Shown one piece after another: positions 42,491 through 51,238 of a stretch of DNA of 64,000 nt. The DNA is from Cyanobium sp. PLM2.Bin73 (GTDB lineage Bacteria; Cyanobacteriota; Cyanobacteriia; PCC-6307; Cyanobiaceae): positions 44,403 to 108,402 of the forward strand of contig REEV01000133.1 of assembly GCA_007694915.1 (NCBI GenBank), in the 5' to 3' direction. How positions within the stretch are numbered: position 1 is the first letter of the stretch; every line of letters starts with the position of its first letter. Made by a program: the position numbers and the translations under genes. The notes below the pieces were generated by a model that saw only the letters and a program-made list of their open reading frames with translations, ran no database searches and was not told where the DNA came from.

Positions 42491-43684
42491 ATGCGCAGCC
42501 AACCGGCCAACCGATCCCTCCAGGCGGACAAGACCCGCCTGGCTGCCCTGCGCGATGAGTTCGGCAGCGACGCCCGCTTCGGGCAGGTGTTTGCCGTGCT
42601 CACCCTGGGATCCACCGTGATTGCCACCCTCGGGCTGCTGGCCAACAGCCCGGCGGTGGTGATCGGCGCCATGGTGGTGGCCCCCTGGATCATGCCCCTG
42701 CAGGCCATGGCTTTCCAGGTGCTGCGGGGGCAGTTCCCCGACTTTCTCAGGGCCCTCAGCACCCTGGCCCTGGGCGTGCTGCTTGGCCTGTTCGTGTCGG
42801 TGGGGGTGGGTCTGCTGGTGCCATTGCCCAGCCACGGCAGTGAGGTGATGGCGCGCACGGTCCCGAACCTGCTCGACCTTGGCATCGCCCTGACGGCAGG
42901 GGTGGTGGCGATGTACGCCAAGCTGCGCAAGGAGGCCATCAACGCCGTGGCCGGCCTGGCCATCGCCGTGGCCCTGGTGCCACCGGTGTGTGTCACCGGC
43001 CTGCTGCTGGCGGCAGGCCGGTGGCAAGACGCCTATGGCGCCGCCCTGCTGTTCCTCACCAACCTGCTGGGCATCCTCACCGGGGCAATGGTGACCCTGA
43101 ACGTGCTGGAGCGACCGTTCCGGGGACGGTTGCTGCGCAGCCGGCTGGGGCTCACCAGCATGGCCCTCACCGCTCTGCTGGTGATTCCTCTGGGGGGTAG
43201 CCTGCTGAATCTGATGGGACTTTCGCGCCGCCAGGTGCAGGCCCAGCGGATCGAAGAGCTGGTGCTGGCCAGCCTGCGCAACGAAACCATCACCCTCGGG
43301 CGCGATTCGGAACTGGAGAGCGTGCGCATCGACTGGGACGAGGATCCTCCGGTGATCACCGCTCGGGTGAGCGTCAGTGATCCACGCCTGCCCACCTTCA
43401 CCCAGGTGAGCGCGGTGCAGTCGTTCATCAACACCAAGCTGGCCCCCCGCCAGTTCCGGCTGGTGGTGAAGCGCACCTCGATCGACGTTGTGGGGCCAGA
43501 GCCTGAGCCCGTGCCCGAGGGTTACGCGAATCCAGCCTGGCCGTGGCTGATGCCGTTGATCGTTCCCGGTGGCAGCGCCGGTGAATCCGGAGAAAACCGA
43601 GGTGGCGACACCACTGGGCCAGAACGCACTCCTGAACGCACTGAGGCAGACGCGGCCGATGCCCCCAGCGGCAACGGGCGCTGA
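42491..43684 (+). CDS. DUF389 family membrane protein (TIGR00341 type)
   Basis: A 397-residue protein. Residues about 25-265 contain six to seven helices with LGLLANSPAVVIGAMVVAPW and AINAVAGLAIAVALVPPVCV, the conserved core of DUF389. A soluble C-terminal domain follows, with a Glu/Pro/Gly-rich tail at about residues 340-397. The family is widespread in bacteria and has no agreed function. The ATG at 42491 gives a hydrophilic 25-residue lead before the first helix. Confidence 0.88.
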   Translation: MRSQPANRSLQADKTRLAALRDEFGSDARFGQVFAVLTLGSTVIATLGLLANSPAVVIGAMVVAPWIMPLQAMAFQVLRGQFPDFLRALSTLALGVLLGLFVSVGVGLLVPLPSHGSEVMARTVPNLLDLGIALTAGVVAMYAKLRKEAINAVAGLAIAVALVPPVCVTGLLLAAGRWQDAYGAALLFLTNLLGILTGAMVTLNVLERPFRGRLLRSRLGLTSMALTALLVIPLGGSLLNLMGLSRRQVQAQRIEELVLASLRNETITLGRDSELESVRIDWDEDPPVITARVSVSDPRLPTFTQVSAVQSFINTKLAPRQFRLVVKRTSIDVVGPEPEPVPEGYANPAWPWLMPLIVPGGSAGESGENRGGDTTGPERTPERTEADAADAPSGNGR

Positions 43685-43804
43685 AACAGAAGCACCCCTG
43701 GCCAGCCGTTGCATGGGCATGCGCTGATCACGGGGGGCTTTGGTGGCCATGGCCACAGCTGCCCCCCCGGGCCCCGCTATCAAGGCTGAAGCGGCGTCCC
43801 TGTC

Positions 43805-44107
43805 ATGTTGTCCACCAGCACACGCCTGCGCCTGCAGGCCATCCTCGAGCGCATCGCCCGCGGCCAGCCGGTGAGCCTCAGTGAGCGGGTGTACGTGCAG
43901 AAATTCGCCGACCGTGACCCCACCGTGGCCTCCTGGCTGCGGCGGGCCCGGCGCCGGCAGCAGATCCAGGAACCCGGCGATGGCATCGAACGGCTGCTGG
44001 CCGATCTCGATCTGGGATCTGCCGAACCCGACGACCGCTTCCGGCCCGGCGAGGACGACCTGGGCGACTGGTTCAGCGGCGCCCCGCCCTGGCTGAGGCG
44101 CAGCTGA
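43805..44107 (+). CDS. Hypothetical protein, 100 residues
   Basis: A soluble protein with an N-terminal helical region rich in Arg (LQAILERIARGQPVSL, WLRRARRRQQI) and an acidic C-terminal third (DLDLGSAEPDDRF, PGEDDLGDWF) ending in PPWLRRS. No domain is recognised. The split into basic and acidic halves suggests a binding partner or self-association. Codon use is native. It converges with the CDF exporter gene after 22 bases. Confidence 0.72.
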   Translation: MLSTSTRLRLQAILERIARGQPVSLSERVYVQKFADRDPTVASWLRRARRRQQIQEPGDGIERLLADLDLGSAEPDDRFRPGEDDLGDWFSGAPPWLRRS

Positions 44108-44129
44108 GCCCCCCCGGTTCAGGCCAGGC

Positions 44130-45044
44130 TCAGGTCTGATCCCAGCGGAAGCCTCCGTCCTGCCAGGAGCGGGGGTCTTCGATCGGCTCGAGGTGGGTGA
44201 TCACATCGGTGCGTGGCAAGGCGGTGGAGATCTCCCGCTCCAGGCGCTCACAGAGGTCGTGACCCTGCTGCACGCTCCAGTGGCCGGGCACCAGCAGGTG
44301 AAAGGCCACAAACCGCCGCGATCCCGCCACCCGGGTGCGCAGGGCATGCACGGCCAGCCCCTCACCGGTATGGGCGGCCAGCAGGGCCTCCAGCTGGCGC
44401 TGCTCCGCCTCCGGCCAGGCCTGATCGAGCAGGCCGGAGGCGGTTTCGCGCAGCAGCCTCCAGCCCATCACCACGATGTTCAGGGCCACGGCGATGGCAA
44501 TCATTGGATCGAGGATGGTCAGGCCGGTGAGCTGCACCAGGGCCACGGCCAGCACCACCCCCAGGGAGGTCCACACGTCGGTGAGCAGGTGCTGGGCATC
44601 GGCCCGCAGGGTGATCGAGTGGAAGCGGCGGCTGGCCCCCAGCAACAGCCAGGCCACCAGAGCATTGAGACCGGTGGCCACCAGCGACAGGGCCAGGCCG
44701 GCGCCCACCTGCTCCAGGGGCTGGGGCACCAGCAGACGCCCCACCGCCGTGACGACGATGGCGGCGGCAGCCACCAGGATCAGGGCGCTCTCCAGACCAC
44801 TGGCGAAATACTCGGCCTTGAAGTGGCCGTAGGGATGCTCGCGGTCCGCCGGCTTGGCGGCCAGGGTGAGGGCCCAGAAACCCGCCAGAGCGGCCACCAG
44901 GTTGACGCCGGATTCGAGGGCGTCGGAGAGCAGACCCACCGAGCCGGTGATCCGCCAGGCGGCCACCTTGAGCACGATCGTGGCCGCGGCGGCCCCGATC
45001 GAGAGGCTGATGTAGGAGCGGGCGGTGCTGAACATCGGGCTCAT
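44130..45044 (-). CDS. Cation diffusion facilitator (CDF) metal exporter
   Basis: A 304-residue protein with six helices and a cytosolic C-terminal domain. LLSDALESGVNLVAAL in helix 2 and RADAQHLLTDVWTS in helix 5 hold the H-x3-D metal-site pattern of CDF proteins; HPYGHFKAEYFAS is the loop between helices 2 and 3. Zn2+, Fe2+ or Mn2+ are the usual substrates, driven by the proton gradient. The ATG at 45044 begins before the first helix. An upstream GTG at 45119 would add 25 unlikely residues. Confidence 0.88.
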   Translation of the reverse strand: MSPMFSTARSYISLSIGAAAATIVLKVAAWRITGSVGLLSDALESGVNLVAALAGFWALTLAAKPADREHPYGHFKAEYFASGLESALILVAAAAIVVTAVGRLLVPQPLEQVGAGLALSLVATGLNALVAWLLLGASRRFHSITLRADAQHLLTDVWTSLGVVLAVALVQLTGLTILDPMIAIAVALNIVVMGWRLLRETASGLLDQAWPEAEQRQLEALLAAHTGEGLAVHALRTRVAGSRRFVAFHLLVPGHWSVQQGHDLCERLEREISTALPRTDVITHLEPIEDPRSWQDGGFRWDQT

Positions 45045-45479
45045 CCTGCAGACCGCTCCGGCAAAACGATGAAGGACGATCTCGGAACATGACGAGCCGT
45101 GTCGTGTGCCCTGGATCACCTTGTGGGCGATCGGCGATCTGTCGATAGTGCAGTTGCAGGCCCCGGAAGCGACTGCCTATGGATGATGGCCCCGACAACC
45201 AGATCGGCGGAGTGAGCTGAGGGTTCAGACCCTGCTCCTACAGTCTCATCTGATCTCTGGTTTCCCCGGCGTGTGACGTCGTCGCCGTCCATTGCACCGT
45301 CCCCAGCGCGGCACTGTCCCCATCGTGGAACTGCCGCCACTCCAGGTGCCCCGGACCAACCGGGAAGCCCCGCTAGAGCCATGGCCCCAGGGCCATCCTC
45401 AGAGCACTCCGCCCCCAACCGAAAACACCGTGTTGATCCGGCGATCCGATCGATCGCCCGTCCAAGACCCAACTGACAC
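45045..45479. other. Intergenic stretch before the cobalamin riboswitch, possible small gene
   Basis: About 435 bases. One plus-strand frame reads VELPPLQVPRTNREAPLEPW and continues through PPPTENTVLIRRSDRS from about 45325, a balanced composition that looks more protein-like than the other frames. It has no clear start or ribosome site and no stop before the following hairpin, so I leave it uncalled. Confidence 0.35.
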
Positions 45480-45508
45480 AAGCCCGGGGCCCAGGCTCCG
45501 GGCTTTGT
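45480..45508 (+). terminator. Terminator-like hairpin before the riboswitch
   Basis: AAGCCCGG (45480-45487) pairs with CCGGGCTT (45498-45505) around a 10-base loop, followed by only three T residues. It would end an upstream plus-strand transcript just before the cobalamin riboswitch. Confidence 0.5.
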
Positions 45509-45529
45509 CCTGTCATGGGCACAATGGGG

Positions 45530-45690
45530 GCGATCGGTTTCCGTGGGTCACTCCCGGAAGGCAACGAGGAAAGTCCGGTGGGGAACGGGTCCAGCCCGTG
45601 CCGAGTCCGGCGCTGTCCCGCAGCTGTGATGGTGCCGGCCCCGGCGGGCGCCTCAGTCAGAACGCTCGCCGGTTGCCCTCTTCTCGAACC
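45530..45690 (+). ncRNA. Cobalamin riboswitch upstream of cbiX
   Basis: The conserved core is visible: GAGGAAAGTCCGGTG (45566-45580), then GAGTCCGGCGCTGTCCCGC with AGCTGTGAT (45603-45630), followed by the B12 box AGTCAGAACGCTCGCC (45655-45670) with one mismatch to the consensus. Such elements bind adenosylcobalamin and switch off downstream genes. It lies directly in front of the cobaltochelatase gene, a natural target. The GGAAAGTCCG part alone could recall RNase P RNA, but the rest of that RNA is absent. Confidence 0.87.
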
Positions 45691-45713
45691 CGGCGCGGAT
45701 CCCGGCAGAGCCC

Positions 45714-46790
45714 ATGACCCACACCCCAGCGGCCCAGCCACCACTTGACTTCAGCAGCCTCGATGGCCTCGGCGTGATGATCTGCGGCCATGGCAGCCGC
45801 AACCGCCTGGCCTGTGAGGAGTTCGCCCAGCTGGCCCACGGCCTGCGCCAGCGCCTGCCCGAGGTGCCGGTGGAGCACGGCTACCTGGAGTTCGCCCGGC
45901 CGATCCTGCGCGATGGCCTCGATCGGCTGCGCCAGCGGGGGGTGACCCGGGTGCTGGCGGTGCCGGGCATGTTGTTCGCGGCCGGCCACGCCAAGAACGA
46001 CATCCCGTCGGTGCTGAACACCTACGCCGCCGAAACCGGCCTGCAGATTCAGTACGGCCGCGAGCTGGGGATCGACCGCAAGATGATCCAGGCCGCCGGG
46101 GCCCGGGTGCGCGAGGCCCTCGACGCCGCCGATGCCGCCGCCGCCAATGCCGGAGGGGAGCCGGTGCCCCTCAGCGACACCCTGCTGGTGGTGGTGGGCC
46201 GCGGCTCCTCCGACCCCGATGCCAACTCCAACGTCACCAAGGTGATGCGCATGCTGGTGGAGGGCTTCGGCTTCGGCTGGGGGGAAACGGTGTATTCGGG
46301 CGTCACCTTCCCGCTGGTGGAGCCCGGCCTGCGTCATGTGGTGCGGCTCGGCTTCCGCCGCATCGTGGTGTTCCCCTACTTTCTGTTCTCGGGTGTGCTG
46401 GTGAGCCGCATCTACCAGCACACCGACCGGGTGGCCGCCGACCACCCCGAGGTGCAGTTCCTCAAGGCCGGCTACCTCAACGACCATCCGCTGGTGATCG
46501 ACACCTTCCGCGAGCGGCTCGAGGAGGCGATCCGCGGCGACACCGCCATGAACTGCTCCCTGTGCAAGTACCGGGCCCAGGTGCTGGGCTTCGAGCAGGA
46601 GGTGGGGGCCCCCCAGCACAGCCACCACCACCACGTGGAGGGGCTGGGCGAGCCCTGCAACCTGTGCGAGCAGGAGTGCACCGGCGCCTGCCAGCCCGAC
46701 GGGGTGCCCCTGCCGTCCGGCCATCACCACAGCCCCTATCCCCACGCCGACCATCCGCTGGGTCCGCTCACCCTGGGACGCGCGGGCTGA
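45714..46790 (+). CDS. cbiX: Sirohydrochlorin cobaltochelatase, long CbiX form
   Basis: A 358-residue protein made of two fused CbiX halves. The first opens with GVMICGHGSRN, whose histidine is the metal-binding residue; the second contains VVVGRGSSDPDANSN and IVVFPYFLFSGVL. The C-terminus has a cysteine pair (MNCSLC) and a histidine-rich tail (HSHHHH, then HHHSPYPHAD), as in CbiX proteins that carry an iron-sulfur cluster. It inserts Co2+ into sirohydrochlorin early in (pseudo)cobalamin synthesis. The cobalamin riboswitch upstream makes feedback control by B12 very likely. Confidence 0.93.
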   Translation: MTHTPAAQPPLDFSSLDGLGVMICGHGSRNRLACEEFAQLAHGLRQRLPEVPVEHGYLEFARPILRDGLDRLRQRGVTRVLAVPGMLFAAGHAKNDIPSVLNTYAAETGLQIQYGRELGIDRKMIQAAGARVREALDAADAAAANAGGEPVPLSDTLLVVVGRGSSDPDANSNVTKVMRMLVEGFGFGWGETVYSGVTFPLVEPGLRHVVRLGFRRIVVFPYFLFSGVLVSRIYQHTDRVAADHPEVQFLKAGYLNDHPLVIDTFRERLEEAIRGDTAMNCSLCKYRAQVLGFEQEVGAPQHSHHHHVEGLGEPCNLCEQECTGACQPDGVPLPSGHHHSPYPHADHPLGPLTLGRAG

Positions 46791-46808
46791 AGCCCTCAGA
46801 CGAAGCCC

Positions 46809-47657
46809 TCAGACATCGTCAGCCTGGATCGTCACGGCGTAGCTGAGGCTGGAGCTGGCGCTGCCGACGTAACTGCCCGCCACCGGCATGGCACCGGCGG
46901 GATCCGCGGCGGCGGCCACCGCCACATGGCCGGCCCCGGTGGGGATGCCGCGCGTGGGGTCGAAGCCCTGCCAGCCCAGCCCCGGCAGGTACACCTCCGG
47001 CCAGGCATGCAGATGCCGGTGTGCTGTGCTCAGGGCTGAGCGGTCCTGATAGCCGCTCACGAAGCGCCCCGCCAGGCCCTGACGGCGGGCCACGGCGAGA
47101 AACAGCAGGGCCTGATCGCGGCAGGCGCCCCGGCCCGATCGCAGGGTGTGCTCAGGGCTGTGGGCCTCGCCCAGCTCCCGGATCTCGCGGCTGATGTGGG
47201 TGTGCAGGTGGCTGTTGAGGGCAAGGAGGAAGCTGAGGGGTTCGGGGCCGGACTGCTGGAGCAGGTGCCCCGCCAGCTGCTCCAGCGCTGGCGGGGCCCC
47301 GCCGCCCTGACGGTAGGCCGCCAGCAACGGAGCCTCCTCAGGCGGATACTCCAGAGGCAGAGCTGCCGGCCGGCCGGGTCCAGCGGGCGGGAGCGCACCA
47401 GGGTCGTCGCTCTCCACCGTGAACTGCGACACGATCTCCAGCCGGTCGCTGGAGCCGTCGAACCAGACGCGGGTGATCCTGTTGCCAGCCGCATCGAGGG
47501 CCTCCAGGCGCAGACTGGGCTCAGGCTCGATCCGCAGGCCGAACCGGAGCTCCCGCAGGCCGGCCTGGAGGCGGGGCCTGAGCCGCAGGATGTGGGGGCC
47601 CAGCTGCACCGGCTCGCTGTAGCGGTAGGTGGTGCGGTGTTCAACCTTGATGCCCAT
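46809..47657 (-). CDS. Transglutaminase-like protein
   Basis: A 282-residue protein. Residues about 4-85 are the N-terminal beta domain typical of bacterial transglutaminase-like proteins (TTYRYSEPVQLGPHILRLRPR). The papain-like core has the catalytic triad: Cys in GRGACRDQAL near residue 175, His in HLHAWPEVYLP, and Asp in GFDPTRGIP. Such proteins are thought to act as peptidases or in peptide cross-linking; the substrate is unknown. It stands alone between cbiX and the cys island, on the minus strand. Confidence 0.9.
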   Translation of the reverse strand: MGIKVEHRTTYRYSEPVQLGPHILRLRPRLQAGLRELRFGLRIEPEPSLRLEALDAAGNRITRVWFDGSSDRLEIVSQFTVESDDPGALPPAGPGRPAALPLEYPPEEAPLLAAYRQGGGAPPALEQLAGHLLQQSGPEPLSFLLALNSHLHTHISREIRELGEAHSPEHTLRSGRGACRDQALLFLAVARRQGLAGRFVSGYQDRSALSTAHRHLHAWPEVYLPGLGWQGFDPTRGIPTGAGHVAVAAAADPAGAMPVAGSYVGSASSSLSYAVTIQADDV

Positions 47658-47846
47658 GGCCCTGGCGACAGCGGCAGCTCCATCGCCGATCAGCCAACCA
47701 CGGCCCGCACAGGACCGCCGTTAGCGGGGAACAGCTCACCGAACCCGAGCACATCGGTCGCCTGAATTGCGCACCAAGGACCAATCTCAGCAGCACCTGG
47801 GTGTTCCGCGGCCCGGATGCGCCAGCCGGAGCACGCCAGGCCTGTC

Positions 47847-48707
47847 TCAACGAGAGGGGTCTGTGTCCCTCAACCCGCCGAGCATCTGCTCCAAGAACAG
47901 CTTGAGGAGCAGCGATATCAGGCCCACGCCCCCCAGCACAAGGGCGGCGCCATAGGCCAGCTCGGTGTTGTACTGCTTGTAGGCATCTTCTACAAACAGG
48001 GGTAGCGTTTGCGTCCTGCCAGCGATGTTGCCGCTGACCACAGCCACGGCACCGAATTCACCAAGGGCGCGTGCCGTGGTGAGGATCAGACCGTACAGCA
48101 CCGCCCAGCGCACCGAGGGCAAGGTGACCTTCCAGAACACCTGCCAGTTGCTGGCACCGAGGGTGCGGGCAGCTTCCTCCTGATCCCAACCCTCCTCTTC
48201 CAGCAGCGGTATCACCTCACGGGCCATGAAGGGCAAGGTCACAATGATTGTGGCCAGCACCATTCCAGGCCAGGAGAAGAGAATCTTCCAGCCCATGCTG
48301 CTGACGATTCCGCCCAGCAGCCCATTGGTGGGGCTGTAGAGCAGAACCAGCATCAGACCCACCACCACTGGGGAAATCGAGAAGGGCAGATCGATCACGC
48401 TGAGCAACAGAGCCTTGCCAGGAAACTGGCGGCGAGCGATGGCGGTCGCCGCCGCAAGTCCGAAGATCGTATTGGCGGGCACAGCGATCACAGTGCAGCG
48501 CAAGGTGAGCAGCACCGCTGAGCGTAACTCCGCAGACTGGAAGTTCTCCAGAAAAGGTCCGAGGCCCTTGGCAAAGGCGCCAACCACCACCTCCAGAGCC
48601 GGCAGCAGGATGATCACACCCACATAGAGACAGGCGATCAGGGGAATCAGAATGGAGGCGGAGAGCTGGGGCATGACTCTTCGCGGAAAGGGAAGCAACG
48701 AACGCAT
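47847..48707 (-). CDS. cysW: Sulfate ABC transporter permease CysW
   Basis: A 286-residue permease with six helices. The cytosolic EAA loop reads WDQEEAARTLGASNWQVFWK, and the C-terminal half contains ALGEFGAVAVVSGN, typical of CysW. With CysT it forms the membrane channel for sulfate and thiosulfate, energised by CysA and fed by Sbp. It follows cysT by 60 bases on the minus strand. The ATG at 48707 is used; MPQLSASILI at 48674 is a possible later start. Confidence 0.95.
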   Translation of the reverse strand: MRSLLPFPRRVMPQLSASILIPLIACLYVGVIILLPALEVVVGAFAKGLGPFLENFQSAELRSAVLLTLRCTVIAVPANTIFGLAAATAIARRQFPGKALLLSVIDLPFSISPVVVGLMLVLLYSPTNGLLGGIVSSMGWKILFSWPGMVLATIIVTLPFMAREVIPLLEEEGWDQEEAARTLGASNWQVFWKVTLPSVRWAVLYGLILTTARALGEFGAVAVVSGNIAGRTQTLPLFVEDAYKQYNTELAYGAALVLGGVGLISLLLKLFLEQMLGGLRDTDPSR

Positions 48708-48767
48708 GGGAAAGACAGAAGCAAGTGGATGGTGGCTCGTCGATCAGCTCGTGATGGCGACGGGCCT

Positions 48768-49637
48768 TCAGGCGCTCAGATCGGGATTCGCTTCCCAGTG
48801 GCGACCCCACACCTGAAGCCCGTTGATCACGAGCAGGCTCAGCAGCGAAAACAGCAGCATCACCATGCCGATCACCGTGGCGGAGGCGAAGTCGTATTCC
48901 TCCAACTTCTGGATGATCAAGGTGGGTGCTATCAGATCGTGGAATGGCACGTTGGAGGAGATCATCACCACCGAGCCGTATTCGCCCACCGCCCGGCTGT
49001 ATCCCTGGGCCACACCAGCCAGGATCGCGGGCATCAGCTGGGGCAGCACCACCTTCAGCAGCGTCTGTCGTGGGCTGGCTCCGAGACACCAGGCAGCTTC
49101 TTCCTGATCCTCCTCCAGGGCCTCAAGCACCGGCTCCACGCTGCGCACCACAAAGGGCAGTGAGATGAACACCATGGCGATGGCCACCCCCAGCCAGGTG
49201 AACGACACCTTCAGCCCGAACAGGGCCTGGAGTGGCCCGCCGAGCCAGCCGTTCGTGCTGTAGATCGCTGCCAGCGACAGGCCTGCGACGGCAGTGGGCA
49301 AGGCGAAGGGCAGATCGATCAGGGAATCCAGCAACCGCCGGCCGGGGAAGTGACAGCGCACCAGCGCCCAGGCGATCACCACGCCGAACACACCGTTCAG
49401 AAGGGCGGCCAGCAGCGCCAATCCGAAGCTGATCCGGTAGGTGGCCAGGGCCAACGGCGTGGTCGCCAGCTGCCAGAACTGGCCCGGGCCCACGGCAGCG
49501 GCCTTGAGGGCCAGAGCCCCCAGGGGCAGGAACAGCACCAAACCCAGATAGAGCCAGGTGATCCGCCAGGACCAGCTCAGCACAAGCCAGCGCGGCCAGG
49601 CGAAGCGCCAACGGCGCCCCGGAATCGCAAGTGCCAC
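48768..49637 (-). CDS. cysT: Sulfate ABC transporter permease CysT (CysU)
   Basis: A 289-residue permease. Its EAA loop reads EEDQEEAAWCLGASPRQTLL, and SRAVGEYGSVVMISSNVPF near residue 215 is typical of CysT. The gene begins with GTG at 49637 and is followed by cysW. Its promoter region, shared with the divergent cysA, holds a -35 (TTGAAC) and -10 (TACGGT) at 17-base spacing and two ATCGGCGAA direct repeats. Confidence 0.95.
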   Translation of the reverse strand: MALAIPGRRWRFAWPRWLVLSWSWRITWLYLGLVLFLPLGALALKAAAVGPGQFWQLATTPLALATYRISFGLALLAALLNGVFGVVIAWALVRCHFPGRRLLDSLIDLPFALPTAVAGLSLAAIYSTNGWLGGPLQALFGLKVSFTWLGVAIAMVFISLPFVVRSVEPVLEALEEDQEEAAWCLGASPRQTLLKVVLPQLMPAILAGVAQGYSRAVGEYGSVVMISSNVPFHDLIAPTLIIQKLEEYDFASATVIGMVMLLFSLLSLLVINGLQVWGRHWEANPDLSA

Positions 49638-49662
49638 GGAAGGAAAAGGACGGAGTGGGCGG

Positions 49663-49691
49663 ACCGTATCACCATTCGCCGATTAGTTCAA
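49663..49691 (-). promoter_or_regulatory. Promoter of cysT-cysW
   Basis: On the minus strand, TTGAAC (49691-49686) and TACGGT (49668-49663) are separated by 17 bases, a good sigma-70 type arrangement. The expected start of transcription is about 20 bases before the GTG of cysT. Confidence 0.6.
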
Positions 49692-49703
49692 CGGTTCGCC
49701 GAT
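49675..49703. promoter_or_regulatory. Direct repeats flanking the cysT -35 box (candidate operator)
   Basis: ATCGGCGAA on the minus strand occurs exactly twice, at 49675-49683 and 49695-49703, 20 bases apart. One copy lies between -35 and -10 and the other just upstream of -35. The placement fits a regulator acting on the divergent cysT/cysA promoters. Confidence 0.5.
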
Positions 49704-49755
49704 GGGATTGCGTGTGTTTGCGGTATGGTCCTGCGGTTGGTCCGCTTTCCCCTCC

Positions 49756-50784
49756 ATGGGCATCCGTGTCGCTGATGTGAGCAAGCACTTCGGCTCGTTT
49801 CGGGCAGTCGACGACGTCAGCCTCGATGTCGACACCGGCTCGTTGGTGGCATTGCTGGGGCCCTCCGGCTCCGGCAAGAGCACCCTGCTCCGCCTGATCG
49901 CTGGCCTGGAGGAGGCCGATGGCGGCCGAATCTGGATCACCGGAGAAGAAGCCACCACCCGCTCCGTGCAGGATCGGCAGGTGGGGTTTGTGTTCCAGCA
50001 CTTCGCGCTCTTCAAGCACCGCACCGTGCGCCAGAACGTGGGTTTCGGCCTGGAACTGCGGGGCTGGACGCACGGGGCGATCCGCAGACGGGTGGATGAG
50101 CTGCTGGAGCTGGTGCAGCTGCAGGGGTTCGGCAACCGCTACCCCTCGCAGCTGTCGGGTGGCCAGCGCCAGCGCGTGGCCCTGGCCCGGGCGCTGGCGG
50201 TGCAGCCACGGGTGCTGCTGCTGGATGAGCCCTTCAGTGCGCTCGATGCCAAGGTGCGCAAGGAGCTGCGCGCCTGGCTTCGCAACCTCCATGACGAGAT
50301 GCACGTCACCACCGTGATCGTGACTCACGATCAGGAGGAGGCGATGGAGGTGGCCGACAGGATCGTGGTGATGAACCACGGCAAGATCGAGCAGATCGGC
50401 ACCCCCGCGGAGATCTACGACCAGCCGGCCAGCCCCTTCGTGATGAGCTTCGTGGGGGCCGTGAATGTGCTGCCATCCCATGTGCCCCTGGCTGCCGCCA
50501 CGGCAGAAGCACGCGCAGGGTCGCGCACAAAGGGGGATGTGTTCATTCGCCCCCACGATCTGGATCTGCATCGCCAGCCCCAGCAGGGCAGCGTGCCGGC
50601 CGTGCTGCGCCGGCTCACCCACCTGGGGCGCGACATCCAGGCGGAGCTCACCCTGGCCAGCGGCGAGGTGGTGGTGGCTCAGCTGCCCAGGGAACGGATT
50701 GATTACCGCGAGCTCAAGGCCGGTGACGCCCTGCACATCACCAGTCGGGATGCCCGGACATTCGTGCCCGACTTTGTGATCTGA
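49756..50784 (+). CDS. cysA: Sulfate ABC transporter ATP-binding protein CysA
   Basis: A 342-residue ATPase. Walker A ([10 protein letters not shown]), the signature [15 protein letters not shown], Walker B ([13 protein letters not shown]) and the switch histidine in [11 protein letters not shown] are all intact. A C-terminal regulatory TOBE-like domain runs from about residue 235. It powers sulfate uptake through CysT/CysW. The ATG at 49756 starts at the first beta strand (MGIRVADVS). It is divergent from cysT. The frame after its stop stays open into an MgtC-like remnant. Confidence 0.96.
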   Translation: MGIRVADVSKHFGSFRAVDDVSLDVDTGSLVALLGPSGSGKSTLLRLIAGLEEADGGRIWITGEEATTRSVQDRQVGFVFQHFALFKHRTVRQNVGFGLELRGWTHGAIRRRVDELLELVQLQGFGNRYPSQLSGGQRQRVALARALAVQPRVLLLDEPFSALDAKVRKELRAWLRNLHDEMHVTTVIVTHDQEEAMEVADRIVVMNHGKIEQIGTPAEIYDQPASPFVMSFVGAVNVLPSHVPLAAATAEARAGSRTKGDVFIRPHDLDLHRQPQQGSVPAVLRRLTHLGRDIQAELTLASGEVVVAQLPRERIDYRELKAGDALHITSRDARTFVPDFVI

Positions 50785-51204
50785 ACCCCATCCCTGGATC
50801 CAGCCAAGGCACCGGACTCGCTGATCAACGCTGTTGAATCGCTGACCCCCACGCAGATCGCCACCCGCCTTGTCCTGGCAACCCTGCTGGGCGCCGTGAT
50901 CACGCTGATCCTGCTCGGTGGTGCCGGAGCTCAATCATCCTTGGCCCTGGCTGCGGCGATGCTGAGCTGCAGCTTCATCGTTGGCCTGATCTGCCTTGGT
51001 CTGATCCTGCAGCAGGCTCCCTACGCAAGGCCCACACCAGGGCTCACGGCTTCGGCCTCTCTGGCGCTGGTGGCCGTTCTGGGGATTGCAGCGGGACGGG
51101 GGTTGTGGGGCCCCTTTGTGATCGGGTCTGCGCTGTCGTTGCTTGTGCTGAAGGGTGGTGGGTTTCTCAAGGATCGATCACGGCGTCTCGAAAATCCTCG
51201 CTAA
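50785..51204 (+). pseudogene. MgtC-like remnant directly after cysA
   Basis: The frame is the same as cysA and open from its stop codon. It encodes RLVLATLLGAVITLIL and later PGLTASASLALVAVLGIAAG, which matches the conserved end of the MgtC/SapB membrane domain (GLTTAAS-AIGLAAG). The middle part with the acidic motif of MgtC is missing. There is no ATG or GTG before 50896 (GTG), after which only about 100 residues remain. It is best read as a decayed or truncated gene; a short functional membrane protein from 50896 is the alternative. Confidence 0.55.
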
Positions 51205-51238
51205 GGGCAGCTTACTTGGGCAACCTCAGCCGGCAGAG

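Noticed and set aside
45560..45610. Possible RNase P RNA segment (GAGGAAAGTCCGG)
   Set aside because: Only this short match; the following sequence fits the cobalamin riboswitch core and the remainder of RNase P RNA is missing.
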